A stretch of 64,000 nucleotides of DNA. It comes from Stropharia rugosoannulata (Eukaryota > Basidiomycota > Agaricomycetes > Agaricales > Strophariaceae). Shown here piece by piece: positions 1 to 10,462 of this stretch. How positions within the stretch are numbered: position 1 is the first letter of the stretch; every line of letters begins with the position of its first letter. The stretch spans positions 620,001-684,000 of the forward strand of contig JANCIK010000007.1 in the NCBI GenBank assembly GCA_028532985.1. The letters are read 5' to 3'. The notes under the pieces were generated by a model that saw only the letters and a program-made list of their open reading frames with translations, was not told where the DNA came from and made no database searches. A program made the position numbers and the translations under genes.

Positions 1-47
1 GAAACATCAACGTTCAACCCCCGCATCGTTCTAAATGCTTCTACAAG

Positions 48-1159
48 CTTCTCTCCGGGTACCTCGCATGGGGTCTGTTTGGTGTCCTCTCAATTCAAGT
101 GTGTTAGTTATTTACAGGTCTTTAACTAACCGAAACGGGGCTCTAATTGCTCCGTCAGATATGTATTTGCAAGTATTCTCCAAAGATAGAGTCTGGACAA
201 AGATCCTTGTTTGCACAGTTTATGCCATGCAGGGCACCCAGGCGGTTATGATAACCTACCATGGCTTTTCGGTCTTTGTGCACGGTTTTGGAAATTTGGA
301 TGCCCTTGACCGCATCGCAACACTATGGTTTTCGGTCTGCATAATCAGGGGAATAGGTATTGTGGCTCAAATAATCATTCAATATATGTGACTAAGACGA
401 CTTGTAGTTGCATTTCCTATACAGTTATTCTACGCTTGGAGAATAACTATCATCTCGGAAAAGAAATATGCTGCAGCCTGTATATCTTGTGTAAGACACA
501 CACATTATACGTCCTTACAAATCTGACCTGTTATAGCTCTCTGTGGCTTGCTTGGCATCTTCCATAGTCATGGGCATAGGTGCTAAGAGAAGAGCCCTTT
601 TTAACAAGGCACTTCCAGAAAGTACCTTCATTGAAACAGGAGTGAGTTTATGAACTATATGTATACACCGGAAGAAGCATTTACCCTGCTTCATTAGTTT
701 TGGGAGGGTGCCGCAGCTGTATGTGACATTCTAATAGCCGCATGCATGAGCATATATGTACGTCTTCCTTGTAGGCGGTCTAACACATAACCTAAAGAGT
801 TTATGCAGCTGAGGTGCCGTATTCCGAAGGGCGAACTCTTCAAAGAAACGGCAACTACGGTCAACAGTATTATCCATTTGTCAATCGAGACCGGCAGTAT
901 TACGGCTGCTGGAGCAGTGATTGTCCTAATAACAACCATCCTCCCCTTCCATCGATCATACTATGTCTGTACAACCACCATCATATCGGGCCTGTATTCG
1001 ACGTCCCTTCTAGCCATGCTTAACAGCCGCATTAAATCATCGGTGTCTTCCCATTCGACAACGTGGAAGAACTTTGACAGTCATGACAAGATTGCCTTTG
1101 GGAATATGTCACCCAATGGGCTTTCCATGAGTGACCATTGTTCCTCAATAAGAAAATGA
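48..1159 (+). CDS. DUF6534-type multi-pass membrane protein, copy A (5' end outside window)
   Basis: Modelled exons: 48-102, 159-356, 408-490, 537-641, 698-757 and 809-1159; all join in frame with GT-AG introns of 46-56 nt. The first visible exon starts at an acceptor (AAG before 48), so the start codon lies left of the window. The protein shows the layout of basidiomycete DUF6534 proteins: a hydrophobic helix ending LFGVLSIQ, then a VFSKDRVW segment, later FYAWRITI, a WEGAAAVCDILIA helix and a terminal helix pair ending in SLLAMLNSR, followed by a Ser-rich tail. The family is predicted to be integral membrane; its function is unknown. The next gene downstream has the same intron positions, so the two are tandem duplicates. 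Copy A lacks one intron present in copy B in the last coding part. Gene confidence is high; function is not known. Confidence 0.82.
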
Positions 1160-2159
1160 CAAGGGAGATGGGTTAATTGGGGGTCAACTTGAAAGCGCTT
1201 CGGTCAAATCGTTTGATTGCTATAGATTAAATTTAGTACTCCGATAAATTTAGCAATGCCTCTAAACTCTCTAATTCATAGGAATATTCAATATTTATCG
1301 CTCATTTCTGGCGCTAGCGCTAAATCAGTGTCATCATTAAATTTCCTTTATCAGATTGGCGTCAACCCCAATAAGAAGGGCGACTACTTAAAAAGGTAAG
1401 TAGGTAGCGGCGTGCCTGATCATCTGGGATCCCCCTTATTGAAGATCAAAACCCAACTATGTACGACTCTACAGTGTATACCCCCCTTTCATTAGTCCCG
1501 TTACTTAATGTACGTTTGCTTACCTTGTGTGTGTGGTGTAATGTATAGTTGGATTGACTATCGGACAGCCCAAAATCGCTATTCGCTATCTAAGTTTGAA
1601 GCGATATGTACAAACATCGGTGTCATGACCATATACTTGCTTTCTACGTATGAAGTGACTAGCATTGGAAGTATCTCTAGGCCGGTCCTCAGAGTTTCAT
1701 GCGTGCTCGGAATAAATCCGAAACCATTGTTGTCTGTCATTGCTTCTGTCATCTGACAAAACTAAGTTCAGATTTGGTAATTCAGACGTCGATTTATTTC
1801 AGTATTCAATATAATAAGGCATCATGACCTGGGACTTTCTGTAAATATAACGAGTGTAATCAGCAATGAAGCAATACGAAGTCGGCTAGAAGCTCTGCAT
1901 GCAGGAAGTATTCCAAGTGGCCGTCTAGACTTGGCTGCCTCGTGTGCGGCCGCCTTGTCGATAATAGTTAACAGTTCCTGGAGTATCAAGAAAGATAGAC
2001 GGCAATCACCTCCTAGAATACGTTATGTAGTACTAATTCAGAACCTAATCTCTATTGGATAGAAGGATGTTCGGGATTCAATATAAACTTGACAGTGTAA
2101 CTTACTTGCCGTTGCCGCTTCTCCAGGCATATTCCTTTCTGATTCCCAGATTTCACAAC
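1160..2159. other. Spacer between the two DUF6534 copies
   Basis: About 1 kb without a convincing gene. Short open frames exist (for example 1508-1756) but they show no family pattern and no splice logic. It should hold the terminator of copy A and the promoter of copy B. I see no third copy or remnant of the family here. Confidence 0.5.
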
Positions 2160-3675
2160 ATGTATGTCTCTTCCACACTTTCCAGCCGGCTTGCTGTTCC
2201 AGAAAATATTACGACACCTATTATAGACCCTGTAACGCTGTAAGTAAAGTTTAGAGTGTGTAGTAGTATGGTACATTTACTGACATCAAGATGCAATGAA
2301 GTACAGGACCGGTGGTATGTCCTATGGCGATTATTGCCCGCCAAGCACACTAATTTTTATGATAGCTTCTTGGCGGCTATCTTGCGTGGGGACTGTTTGG
2401 CGTACTCACAATTCAAGTCTGTGAGTAGTTACAACTAGATGTCTTTGGTCTATGATTTACAGCAATAGATACATACTACCAAGTTTTTCCCAATGATAAG
2501 CTCTGGACGAAGACTTTGGTTTACACAATATATCTTCTTCAAGGCATGCACGCCATATTTGTTACCGATAATGGGTTCAGGATCTTCGCGTACGGGTTCG
2601 GAAACTTAGACGCCCTTGACCGTGTCGGGACGCTCTGGGTTCCTCTTTGTCTACTAGAAGGCATAGGTGGGCTTAATTATCAGGGTTAATAAAGTTAAAA
2701 CTGAAGTAATTTTGGCATGGGATATCTAGTGGCATTCGTTGTCCAATCGTTCTACGCGTGGCGCATTTCTATAATATCCGGAAGAAAATGGCCCACAGCC
2801 GTCATCATGTTGGTGAGAGATGCCCGCACTCCGGCATGGAATCACGGCTGACCGATACCAGGTGTCCTTATTTTCGTTTGCATCTTCGATTGTCGTGTCA
2901 GTCGCTGCAGTAACAAGAGGCCGCTTCAGTAAAGAGATAGATACAGTTAGTTTTATTGAAACAGGGGTGAGTAGTGTACATACATATAATTATTAAAAGT
3001 CTAACGAGCTGGATAGATTTGGGAAGGAAGTGCTGCCACATGCGATGTCATGATCGCTAGTCTTATGACCTACTACGTATGTTGCAAGAATCGTGTCCCA
3101 TATCTACGAAAAGTAACATTTACCCACAGCTGAAGCTCCGCATACCATCCGGAGCCTGCTTTAGAGGAACTGCAGACCTCGTGAATAAGATTATTAGGTC
3201 ATCCATTGAGACAGGAACTATCACAGGTATTTTTGACGCCACCAGTACGGTTGAATTCTATGCTAACTTGACGTTGACGCAAACAGCTACCGCTGCTGTC
3301 GTTATGTTGATCACTATCTACCTCTCAGGCAGTGATCGCTCAGACTACGTATGCCCTGCTACCATAATTCCAGGACTTTATTCGACTGCACTCCTTGCCG
3401 TGCTTAACAGTCGTATCAAGTCCACGGCTTCATCCCACTCCACGACTTTTAAAGAGCCTTCCAACAATAGGGATGCCTCAGTAATTGACATGTTTCCAAA
3501 CGCCTGGTCTAGCACGGACAGTGATGGGTCAAGTTGCTCTGTGGCTAATCACGAAATTTCTATCGAGATCAAATCCAAGCCTGGTACAGAATTGGATGTC
3601 GACCCAACAGATTTTCGTAACACACAATTGCCGGACGGCCTTTGGTCCACTTCACATGGTCCACTGAGCGCGTAG
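2160..3675 (+). CDS. DUF6534-type multi-pass membrane protein, copy B
   Basis: Modelled exons: 2160-2231 (tentative), 2366-2420, 2463-2666, 2730-2812, 2862-2966, 3017-3076, 3130-3226 and 3287-3675. From 2366 onward phases are consistent and intron positions match copy A. The protein runs through LLGGYLAWGLFGVLTIQ, YYQVFPNDKLW, FYAWRISI, a WEGSAATCDVMIA helix and ends with LLAVLNSRIKS plus a Ser/Asp-rich tail, the usual DUF6534 order. The first exon is the weak point: ATG at 2160 gives a short N-terminus, but the phase-0 donor (GTAACG at 2232) is poor, and a better GTAAGT at 2240 would break the frame. The intron 3227-3286 is 60 nt without stops, so retention would add 20 residues in frame. 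Function is unknown; probably plasma or organellar membrane. Confidence 0.8.
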
Positions 3676-4876
3676 AATGAATAAAAATATGATGACGCAA
3701 AATATACTTGTATAAATTCCAAATAACCTGATATCCTCTATTTTCTTGATCTGTATCCTTTCAACGCCTCGCCGGTATAGTAGTAGCAGATCTCGCTACC
3801 CTGTAGCTATTAGTTTGTCTACCCTTTCTTTTTTAGTTTACCTTCTAGTGTAATAGCTCTGTAACAATTAAAATTGAGGTCTGTTCACTGTATCAAAGAT
3901 TTGCATCGCAACTTGAGGAAGTTGGAGAACCACAACCATGCCACAACATCATTTCATCATGAAGTCCGATTCCCACGGCATGCCGGACTCCGCCGCTTTC
4001 AACCCTTGTTCAACCCGCTATTGCTCTCGCATTTGTTCACCCGTATTAAGAATGGTATTTCAAACCTCAAATAACACCGACTGTTCCGAAGGGCTCAGCG
4101 CCAGCGCTCACCGTGCCATGGGCTCCATTACTCTTGGCGTCATTACATCAAATAGACGCAAGCAATGCTTTATACTTCAACTCGGAGATTTATAAATAAA
4201 AAAAACCCCGTCCAAATTCAAAATGTGACGTTTTTATATTCAGAGTGACTTACTGAAACTGAAAGAATTTCACCTTAGTATATCTAGAGCCTTTCGAACA
4301 GCTGATTGGCTGGTTGTTGTCTGTAAGGTTACAGCGTTAACACGGTTTCCTGGCTTCCAAACCTGTCATTATTGCAGTTGGCATCATTCTATTTATGGGC
4401 GCCTATTCAAATTCCAAGATAACACCTTCAGAACTTAATGACCGGATGCAGAGGACTGCTTTTCAAATCTATCTAACCTGATACCTTTGATATCTCCAAA
4501 AAACGGTAGTGCATGTAAGTGATATCACCAGGCTGTCATAGCATTCTGAACGCTGTGTCAACGGTACAACGAGATCCGAAACCACTTTTGAAGTAGTTTC
4601 CAGAGTCATACGTCGTGGTTACTGTTCGATTCGACTGATCATCTCTAGAATGGATGTAATGTCTGAATGAATCGAAAGGAATTAATATTTTTATCGACAT
4701 GCAATACAAGTCTCTGTATTCGCATCTATCTGGCAGTCAATGTAGACGCCGTACACACCAGCACTGTAATTAGATATGTGTAGGGTATAAAAAGGAGGTG
4801 GAATACCATTTGAGTCCTCAGCTCAGCTGGTCTGAACTTCCTTTGTATCCAACGGATCTCGAATACGAAATCAACC
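3676..4876. other. Intergenic region without a supported gene
   Basis: 1.2 kb. It contains a frame at 3938-4195 encoding about 85 residues with no recognisable family, short A-runs near 4197-4206 and, at its right end, the promoter of the secreted-protein gene. I found no splice pattern linking frames here. Confidence 0.45.
4786..4793 (+). promoter_or_regulatory. Probable TATA box of the secreted-protein gene
   Basis: A TATAAAAA string lies about 85-90 nt before the ATG at 4877, a normal distance for a fungal TATA promoter. Inference from position and sequence only. Confidence 0.45.
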
Positions 4877-5714
4877 ATGAAAATCTCTTCCCTGCTTTGC
4901 ATCTTCACGCTAACTGCGACTGCGGTCACTGCCCGTATCAACGGCGACTCCCTCGATTATTCTCTTCATAGACAAGATACGAGCTTGCAACATGCGGGAT
5001 ATAATGATCACGATATGACTTCTCACAAGATCAACGCCATGGTTTCTAATGCCCACCGAGAATTAGGCGCCCGTTACCTGGACCCATCATACCAGCTTAG
5101 CGAGCGCGAGTACATAGAAATTGAACGACGCCAAGCTCTCCAAGCCGCAGAGTTTGCAATCAAAGGCATAATGAAGATTGTGGAAGCCATTACGGGTGCT
5201 ATCCAGGGTGACAAAGATGTAATATGCATTTCTGTCTACTTCGCCTTTTGACTGCACTGACTCGCCAATTCGCGTATGCAGAAACGCAATAAATGGACAG
5301 CTACGCTGGTTGGAAAGCTAGGGCAGAAGTTTCCTGTTTTCAATTTTGCAGTATGCCACACGGACCACAAGATGGAGGCTAAAGGCAAGCAGGGGCATGA
5401 TTGGGGTCACATCCATCACGAGGTTCCCGTATCATTTGGGAAAACTGTTGGGTGAGTTGTCCTATACAATTCCTGATATATTGCTTGTATACGTTTCTGA
5501 TATATATTGCTTGTATATATTTTAGATATGAGATTTACTGGTTCAGAGAGGGGACATTCCATCGTTACGGGGACGGGGGATACCTGAATGTAAGTCCTGG
5601 ATCCTAATATTGCTACTCATAGTGCTAGACTAAATAATCCTTTAGTGGGCCTATTATGGCAACCCAAAGAGTACATCCAATGGAGGGAAAGATGTTGTCT
5701 TCGGCCCTCGATAA
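4877..5714 (+). CDS. Small secreted protein with conserved WGHxHHE/GDGGYLNWAYYGN core
   Basis: Exons 4877-5218, 5282-5451, 5526-5589 and 5646-5714 join cleanly (introns 63, 74, 56 nt) to about 214 residues. The N-terminus is a classic signal peptide (MKISSLLCIFTLTATAVTA). After a variable stretch there is an amphipathic segment (AAEFAIKGIMKIVEAITGAI), then a conserved core containing KWTATLVGKLGQKFP, AVCHTDH, a His-rich WGHIHHE, GYEIYWFREGTF and GDGGYLNWAYYGN, ending near the C-terminus. This resembles a family of small secreted fungal proteins (I believe DUF7888-like, but the family name is not certain from memory). No protease or hydrolase signature is visible. A TATA box lies 85-90 nt upstream. 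It probably acts outside the cell; molecular role unknown. Confidence 0.85.
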
Positions 5715-6061
5715 ACAAGTAGAATGGTTTCGCAGCACTCCACTCGTTTAATGACTTACATTACATATGTAAATATATTGTATAATTACTGCTCCTATAC
5801 ATTTCTACTTTACTATATCCGTGCTCCTGACTCGAACGGCGATGTTCTTACCATGAGCAATCACTTCCCCATCTACTCGAATACGCTTGACTCGAGTTTC
5901 ACCATTGTAATAGAAGAAACGAATAAAGGAAAGAGGCGGCATGCTCAAGGCATGGACCGACAATAAATTGTTAAGCATACCGCATTTGTAATGTAATCTT
6001 AAGACCAGATACTTCCTCTAAGCCTTGTGATATATGCACAGCAATTCGTCAAATATTGCAT
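5715..6061. other. Spacer between convergent genes
   Basis: About 350 nt holding the 3' ends of the secreted-protein gene and of the minus-strand membrane-protein gene. AT-rich; the open frame at 5724-5966 has no sign of being translated. Confidence 0.45.
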
Positions 6062-7406
6062 TCATTGCGTCCAAAGCCCACTTGGTACCGCACCCTGTTC
6101 CTTCAAGAACTTGATCGCCATCTTTGCGCTGAGCAATAATGGACCCTCAGGCTGCACCACGTTGTCTCCCTCCTTGGCCTCTGGCTCAATACTCAGACCT
6201 GCACTTTTCATAATCCCTCGCACACCTTCATCCTCGCGTACAATGCGGCCCTCTTTAGCCTCCTCCGCCCACCATTGAGTGGCACGCTCATGCGGCGCCT
6301 TCTTCTCGCTAGAAGTGGCATCCGAACTTTTCTCCGCCTGCATCCGCATCACGGCGCTGTTAGCATACTTGAACAGGTGCAGAGTCGGAACGAGATGTGA
6401 GAGAGTCTGCAGTGCCAGAGTAGAAGCCGATTGCAGAGTCGAGCCAGGCGGAAGTGTGACGTTCTGCCCTTGCATTTGGAACTGCGGGGGAGGCAAGCCA
6501 GCGCGTTGCTCGTGCAGTGGGACGGGGAAGAGCGAGCCAATAATCGGTAGACGATGTAAGCCGAGCGAGGGCAAGATCGTCACAACGATGGGAAGGATAA
6601 GGAAGAGAGCATGGCGGCTTTGGGCAAAGAAGTCATGCCACTGTTATCGTTGAGTTAGAAATCAGAAAAAGAAGGCGAGAAGACGCACCATCGTGACATC
6701 AACGTTTGGCGACGCGGTAGTGGGGAGGCGGATTTCGACAGTGAGCGTCCAATATGCCTCAGTAAGAAGTGCCCCCAAGAGAGCTCCCAAAGCCAGGGGG
6801 CGATACCGCGTTGTTGGGGTTGATGGCAAGGTCAGAATCTGGTGTTCGCATTTTAAGTAACCTCCCATACACTAGCATGACTGAAGCTTACGCCTGCAAA
6901 AGCAATCTCACGTATATATTCCAATAGTGGTCCCGGAAACGCGTAGAGCGCGAAATCTCCGAATGAATGGCAGTACGAGCAAGTCGTGAGGACATCGTGA
7001 CCGAACCTACAGGCGATGAAGCTCACATAGTAGTTGTCAAAGAATGAACATACCGAACATAAAATAACCGCAAGTCCGCCAACCCCAGCCTTTTGAGCAG
7101 CAGTGCCAAATGTTGAGGCACGCTCTCTTCTCCTCCGTAGACTTCCACGATCTTCGCCCGCAGGTGTTCTGGGGCCGCGCCCAAGCCGAGTCCCAGAGCT
7201 TTAAAGATGTTTTGCGGGGGCGACACAAGGAGTACATGCAGCATAAACAGTGTATGGGCTAACAAAAGCGTCGAAACTATCTGTTCCGTTCGAGTTTGCT
7301 TCCATGGATCGGTTGAAAATGGCCTGAAAGTTCGGTATAGCCATGGTGTCAGAATCACCAAGCACAACGCGGCGAAGTTATCAATAGAGAGCTGGGGAAG
7401 CTCCAT
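6062..7406 (-). CDS. Conserved multi-pass membrane protein of unknown function
   Basis: Four exons on the minus strand: 7054-7406, 6892-7006, 6689-6838 and 6062-6640, with introns of 47, 53 and 48 nt; the join gives 398 residues. Start ATG at 7406 (MELPQLSIDNFAAL). Hydrophobic segments are visible near residues 8-25, 45-62, about 170-195 and 208-225. A striking motif FGHDVLTTCSYCHSFGDFAL contains a CxxC pair and lies on exon 2, followed by LLEYIREIAFAG, both of which look strongly constrained. The C-terminal 170 residues are more hydrophilic (Lys/Glu-rich with WW pair). I recognise this as a pattern of conserved fungal hypothetical proteins but cannot name a function. Likely an ER or other endomembrane protein by composition. 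Confidence 0.82.
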
Positions 7407-7744
7407 CCCAATGCTGGACGCGGTTCAAGAGCGCTTTCGCTGAGTCAAAGTTCCACGTAGCCCTAGAAAGCGGAGATGCTGTGGGTTTATCAAAAAGGTA
7501 CTAATACATAGTCCTTGAATTTAGCGCGAGAACAAGTATGACAGCCACGTACATAAACATGTACAAAACGGAGCAATGAGCATTTGTGACTTCGCCATTT
7601 CCAAAGACTGTCAAAGTCTCTTGACTACAACTTAAAGTTACAGTACCGTAACTTGTAAGTTGAAGTTTTGATTCTTGAACAGTGAACTGCCAAAGTAGCT
7701 GTTGTAAAAATCATCTAGATTCTATAAGACGAGGTGCAAAAAAT
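7407..7744. other. Spacer before tRNA-Val
   Basis: About 340 nt, promoter side of the minus-strand membrane-protein gene. No coding sequence is seen. Confidence 0.4.
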
Positions 7745-7816
7745 GGTTCAGCCCGGGATCGAACCGGGGACCTTCTGTGTGTAAGACAGAAATCATAACC
7801 ACTAGACCACTGAACC
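7745..7816 (-). tRNA. tRNA-Val (anticodon UAC), no intron
   Basis: The minus strand folds as a 72-nt cloverleaf. The acceptor GGTTCAG pairs with CTGAACC, the anticodon stem TTCTGT/ACAGAA closes a loop CTTACAC with anticodon TAC, and the T arm CCCGG/CCGGG encloses TTCGATC. The D arm contains the usual GTGGTCTAGTGGTTAT box A. UAC reads valine GUA. All stems pair, so the call is firm. Confidence 0.96.
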
Positions 7817-8833
7817 TATACATTTTATTGGCACGATAATGTTAAGCTCCATATTAACCTGAGCTATTACCAATTTCACATGAAGTGGCAGCGCGGCAGA
7901 GCGCGCAATTCCGAGTCGCCGCCATCGTCGTCGTCTTGAGTTGCATCCCACCATCATTGGCATTGACGACGCACATACTGAAGTAACAGTCTTAAAGTCT
8001 TCTAACTCGCTCAACTTCTTGAGCTGCAAGTGACTTGGGATAAAGCTAAACAATGTTCCGCAACTCGAAGAACGACAAAGAAGAGAAACAAGCACTTAAT
8101 GACAATTATGGCTAGCATTAAGCGTATGCCAAAACGCATTTGGCCACGTTCATCTAGCCCATAATCCCGATACCAGTGCTACATCAACTCGGGGACATTA
8201 TTAACAAAGAGTTGGAAGTTGTCTGAATAGCAAGTCATCTGTTCGTATTTTCATCAGATGCGGGTACTGTAAAGCCGTCTGACTGTCTTAGATGCAACCT
8301 CTTTAGCTTGCAAATGGCCGCCAGACCTTCGAAAAAGGCAAAGGGACTTGGAGTCTCTGCTTACAATTGAAGTTACGGCCTACGGCTTCATACTTCTTCC
8401 TGTGCCAATACGATGCCCAATCTGCAATTTTTGGATTACACTAGACGTTGATACTGGCAGTTTCGAAGTCCTTCGACCATCTTCTGACCATCATCAGACT
8501 TGATTCCTTCGCCGCATCTATCATGTCGTGAGTATCACTTCCCGAAAAAGGCTATAATTATTGTAAAAATAGTAACCATCTGATATAATACAGGAGCATA
8601 TGTAAGAGCTACGTTCCTGGGAAAGAAATTGCCGGACGCCCCTCTCTTCATCTTTTGTGCAGAGGCCAGGCCTCGTGGCATCTCTGGCCGCGCAAGTGGC
8701 TGTAACAAGGCCGCGCTATCGAGACCGAGGCGGCTTGTTCTTCACCGTCATCTAGCCCTTGAGCTAGCAAGCCACCGAATCGCATCCTCAAGACTGCCAT
8801 TCATAAGCTAGACATTCCGCTCTCTAGTTAGGC
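7817..8833. other. Intergenic region
   Basis: About 1 kb between tRNA-Val and the surface-protein gene. No frame shows family signatures. The frame 8629-8811 is Arg/Ala-rich and appears fortuitous. Confidence 0.4.
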
Positions 8834-10462
8834 ATGACGAATCGGTTAACCACGCGGAGAAAGCCCTCACTGCCTCGGGCTTACATATCTTTCTTTGTTA
8901 TTGCCTCCCTCTTCGCTGAACGGACGATGGCTGCAGCCCAAGGGATTGTTGTTAGGCAACGTAAGAATATCTTTTGTAGCCTACTGCGTCGCTATACTCA
9001 ATGCCAAACTGCAGGTCCCATGTTCATCTTCCAATCCCCTTCGGCAGAGACACCAATAACGACCTGTACCCCTCTCAATATCTCCTGGAACTACACCGGA
9101 CCATCCACTTCCTTCACACTGCTTGTTTCCACTTTTACAAGTCTAAATCATCATTCCACCGACGTTGTTGATAATGGAGCACCCGCAGGAGCAAGTACCC
9201 CGTTACTAATTGCATCCAATGTTCAATCAAACACTTCATTCTTTATATGGCCGACCGTCAACGTCTCTCAGGGTTCATATTTTGTCAGAGCAACCAGTAC
9301 CGACTTGCAAGCCATATCCAACCCATTCTATGTCATGAATGGTCAAGATACTTCTTGTTTATCCGCTTCCGCTGGGCCAACTAGTATGCCACTGTCTACA
9401 ACAACAACACAGACAGTTTCTTCCCAAGTAATCCAACCAAGTACTACAGGATCAACTCCAGTTCCAGTTGGGGGATCATCGACTTCATCCACCCACATGA
9501 CCGGTGCCATTGTTGGCATAACAATCGGTGCATTAGCGCTGTTCATTTTAGCGCTCGGTGCCTGGTTCTGGCTGTACAGGAAGCGCCGTGTGGGAGGCCC
9601 ATCCCCTAATCCGCGCAGGTGGAATGGCCTTAGTTCTGTTGACTCCAGGGGGGGCCTCATGGGCGCCACAGGCCGTCATCCGCGTGCAAGCTCCATTGGG
9701 ACGCTTCCATTGTCTCCATCCGACGATGTTGTGGCTTCCGAGAAAAACTCAGTTAAACACGGTTATCCGAGCCCGTTCGCGGACGGATCCCGAGGCTCAG
9801 TCGCACTTACTACACTGCCCGTGCTGCATCACGATGCAAGTGACACACAAAGGCGAGCTGATCTGGCACGCTCGCACTCAAATGCGTCAACCGTATCCAA
9901 TGGGCGACGCGCGGGGAGACGCCCATCGGCTGCGGATTCGCTGGACTCGATGGGCTACCCGCCCAGCTCGCCTAGTGCGGCTATGTATGCACCTACACCC
10001 TCACTTTCGAGGTCCCATTCGATAAGTACATCAGCAAACTATCACCTTGGCTCTCCGTCAGTCTCGTCGCACGCAGGACTCATGACCCCCGACAGCCTGC
10101 CGGGCTCCCCACTCGATACCAGTCCTGCTTCAACTGGGGACGTAGCAGCTGCCTATGCGAAGCGCAATAGGCGCTCTATCGGTGCCACGAAGCGTAAACC
10201 TGTTCCCATGTACAACCCTGGATCAGAGGATGATGCACATCTGGGGGTGCCAAGTAGTACGGCCTCATCTTCCGCCCCTTCGCCTGTGCCTCCACCATCA
10301 CCTATACCGGACCACACACCACATTACATAGCGCGCAGCCAGGCCGGACAGGACAAGAGCCAGCATGAACTGGTGCACAAGAGCAGCTTTGGTCCAGCGG
10401 GTATCGAGGGAAAGCAGCTGCATTACTTGATGCCCGACCCGCCGATGGCACCGCGAGATTGA
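8834..10462 (+). CDS. Single-pass Ser/Thr-rich membrane protein with lumenal beta-domain
   Basis: Two exons, 8834-8960 and 9015-10462, with a 54-nt intron that is a multiple of three and free of stops, so an unspliced reading is also open. Spliced length is 524 residues. A hydrophobic stretch (AYISFFVIASLFA) suggests a signal sequence. It is followed by an extracellular segment with TPLNISWNYTGP and FFIWPTVNVSQGSYFVRA, the layout of basidiomycete surface proteins with a Kre9/Knh1-like or Ig-like fold, several N-glycosylation sequons, a Ser/Thr linker and one transmembrane helix near residues 207-229 followed by YRKRR. The cytoplasmic half (about 290 residues) is disordered and Ser/Pro-rich with many SP sites. 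By architecture it may be a cell-wall stress sensor-like protein; this is inference. A second ATG (MAAAQG, residue 32) is an alternative start. Confidence 0.85.
   Translation: MTNRLTTRRKPSLPRAYISFFVIASLFAERTMAAAQGIVVRQRKNIFCSLLRRYTQCQTAGPMFIFQSPSAETPITTCTPLNISWNYTGPSTSFTLLVSTFTSLNHHSTDVVDNGAPAGASTPLLIASNVQSNTSFFIWPTVNVSQGSYFVRATSTDLQAISNPFYVMNGQDTSCLSASAGPTSMPLSTTTTQTVSSQVIQPSTTGSTPVPVGGSSTSSTHMTGAIVGITIGALALFILALGAWFWLYRKRRVGGPSPNPRRWNGLSSVDSRGGLMGATGRHPRASSIGTLPLSPSDDVVASEKNSVKHGYPSPFADGSRGSVALTTLPVLHHDASDTQRRADLARSHSNASTVSNGRRAGRRPSAADSLDSMGYPPSSPSAAMYAPTPSLSRSHSISTSANYHLGSPSVSSHAGLMTPDSLPGSPLDTSPASTGDVAAAYAKRNRRSIGATKRKPVPMYNPGSEDDAHLGVPSSTASSSAPSPVPPPSPIPDHTPHYIARSQAGQDKSQHELVHKSSFGPAGIEGKQLHYLMPDPPMAPRD

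Noticed and set aside
5724..5966. An 80-codon frame downstream of the secreted-protein gene
   Set aside because: Follows the stop codon in 3' UTR-like AT-rich DNA, with Tyr/Thr/Ser composition from AT bias and no conserved motif.
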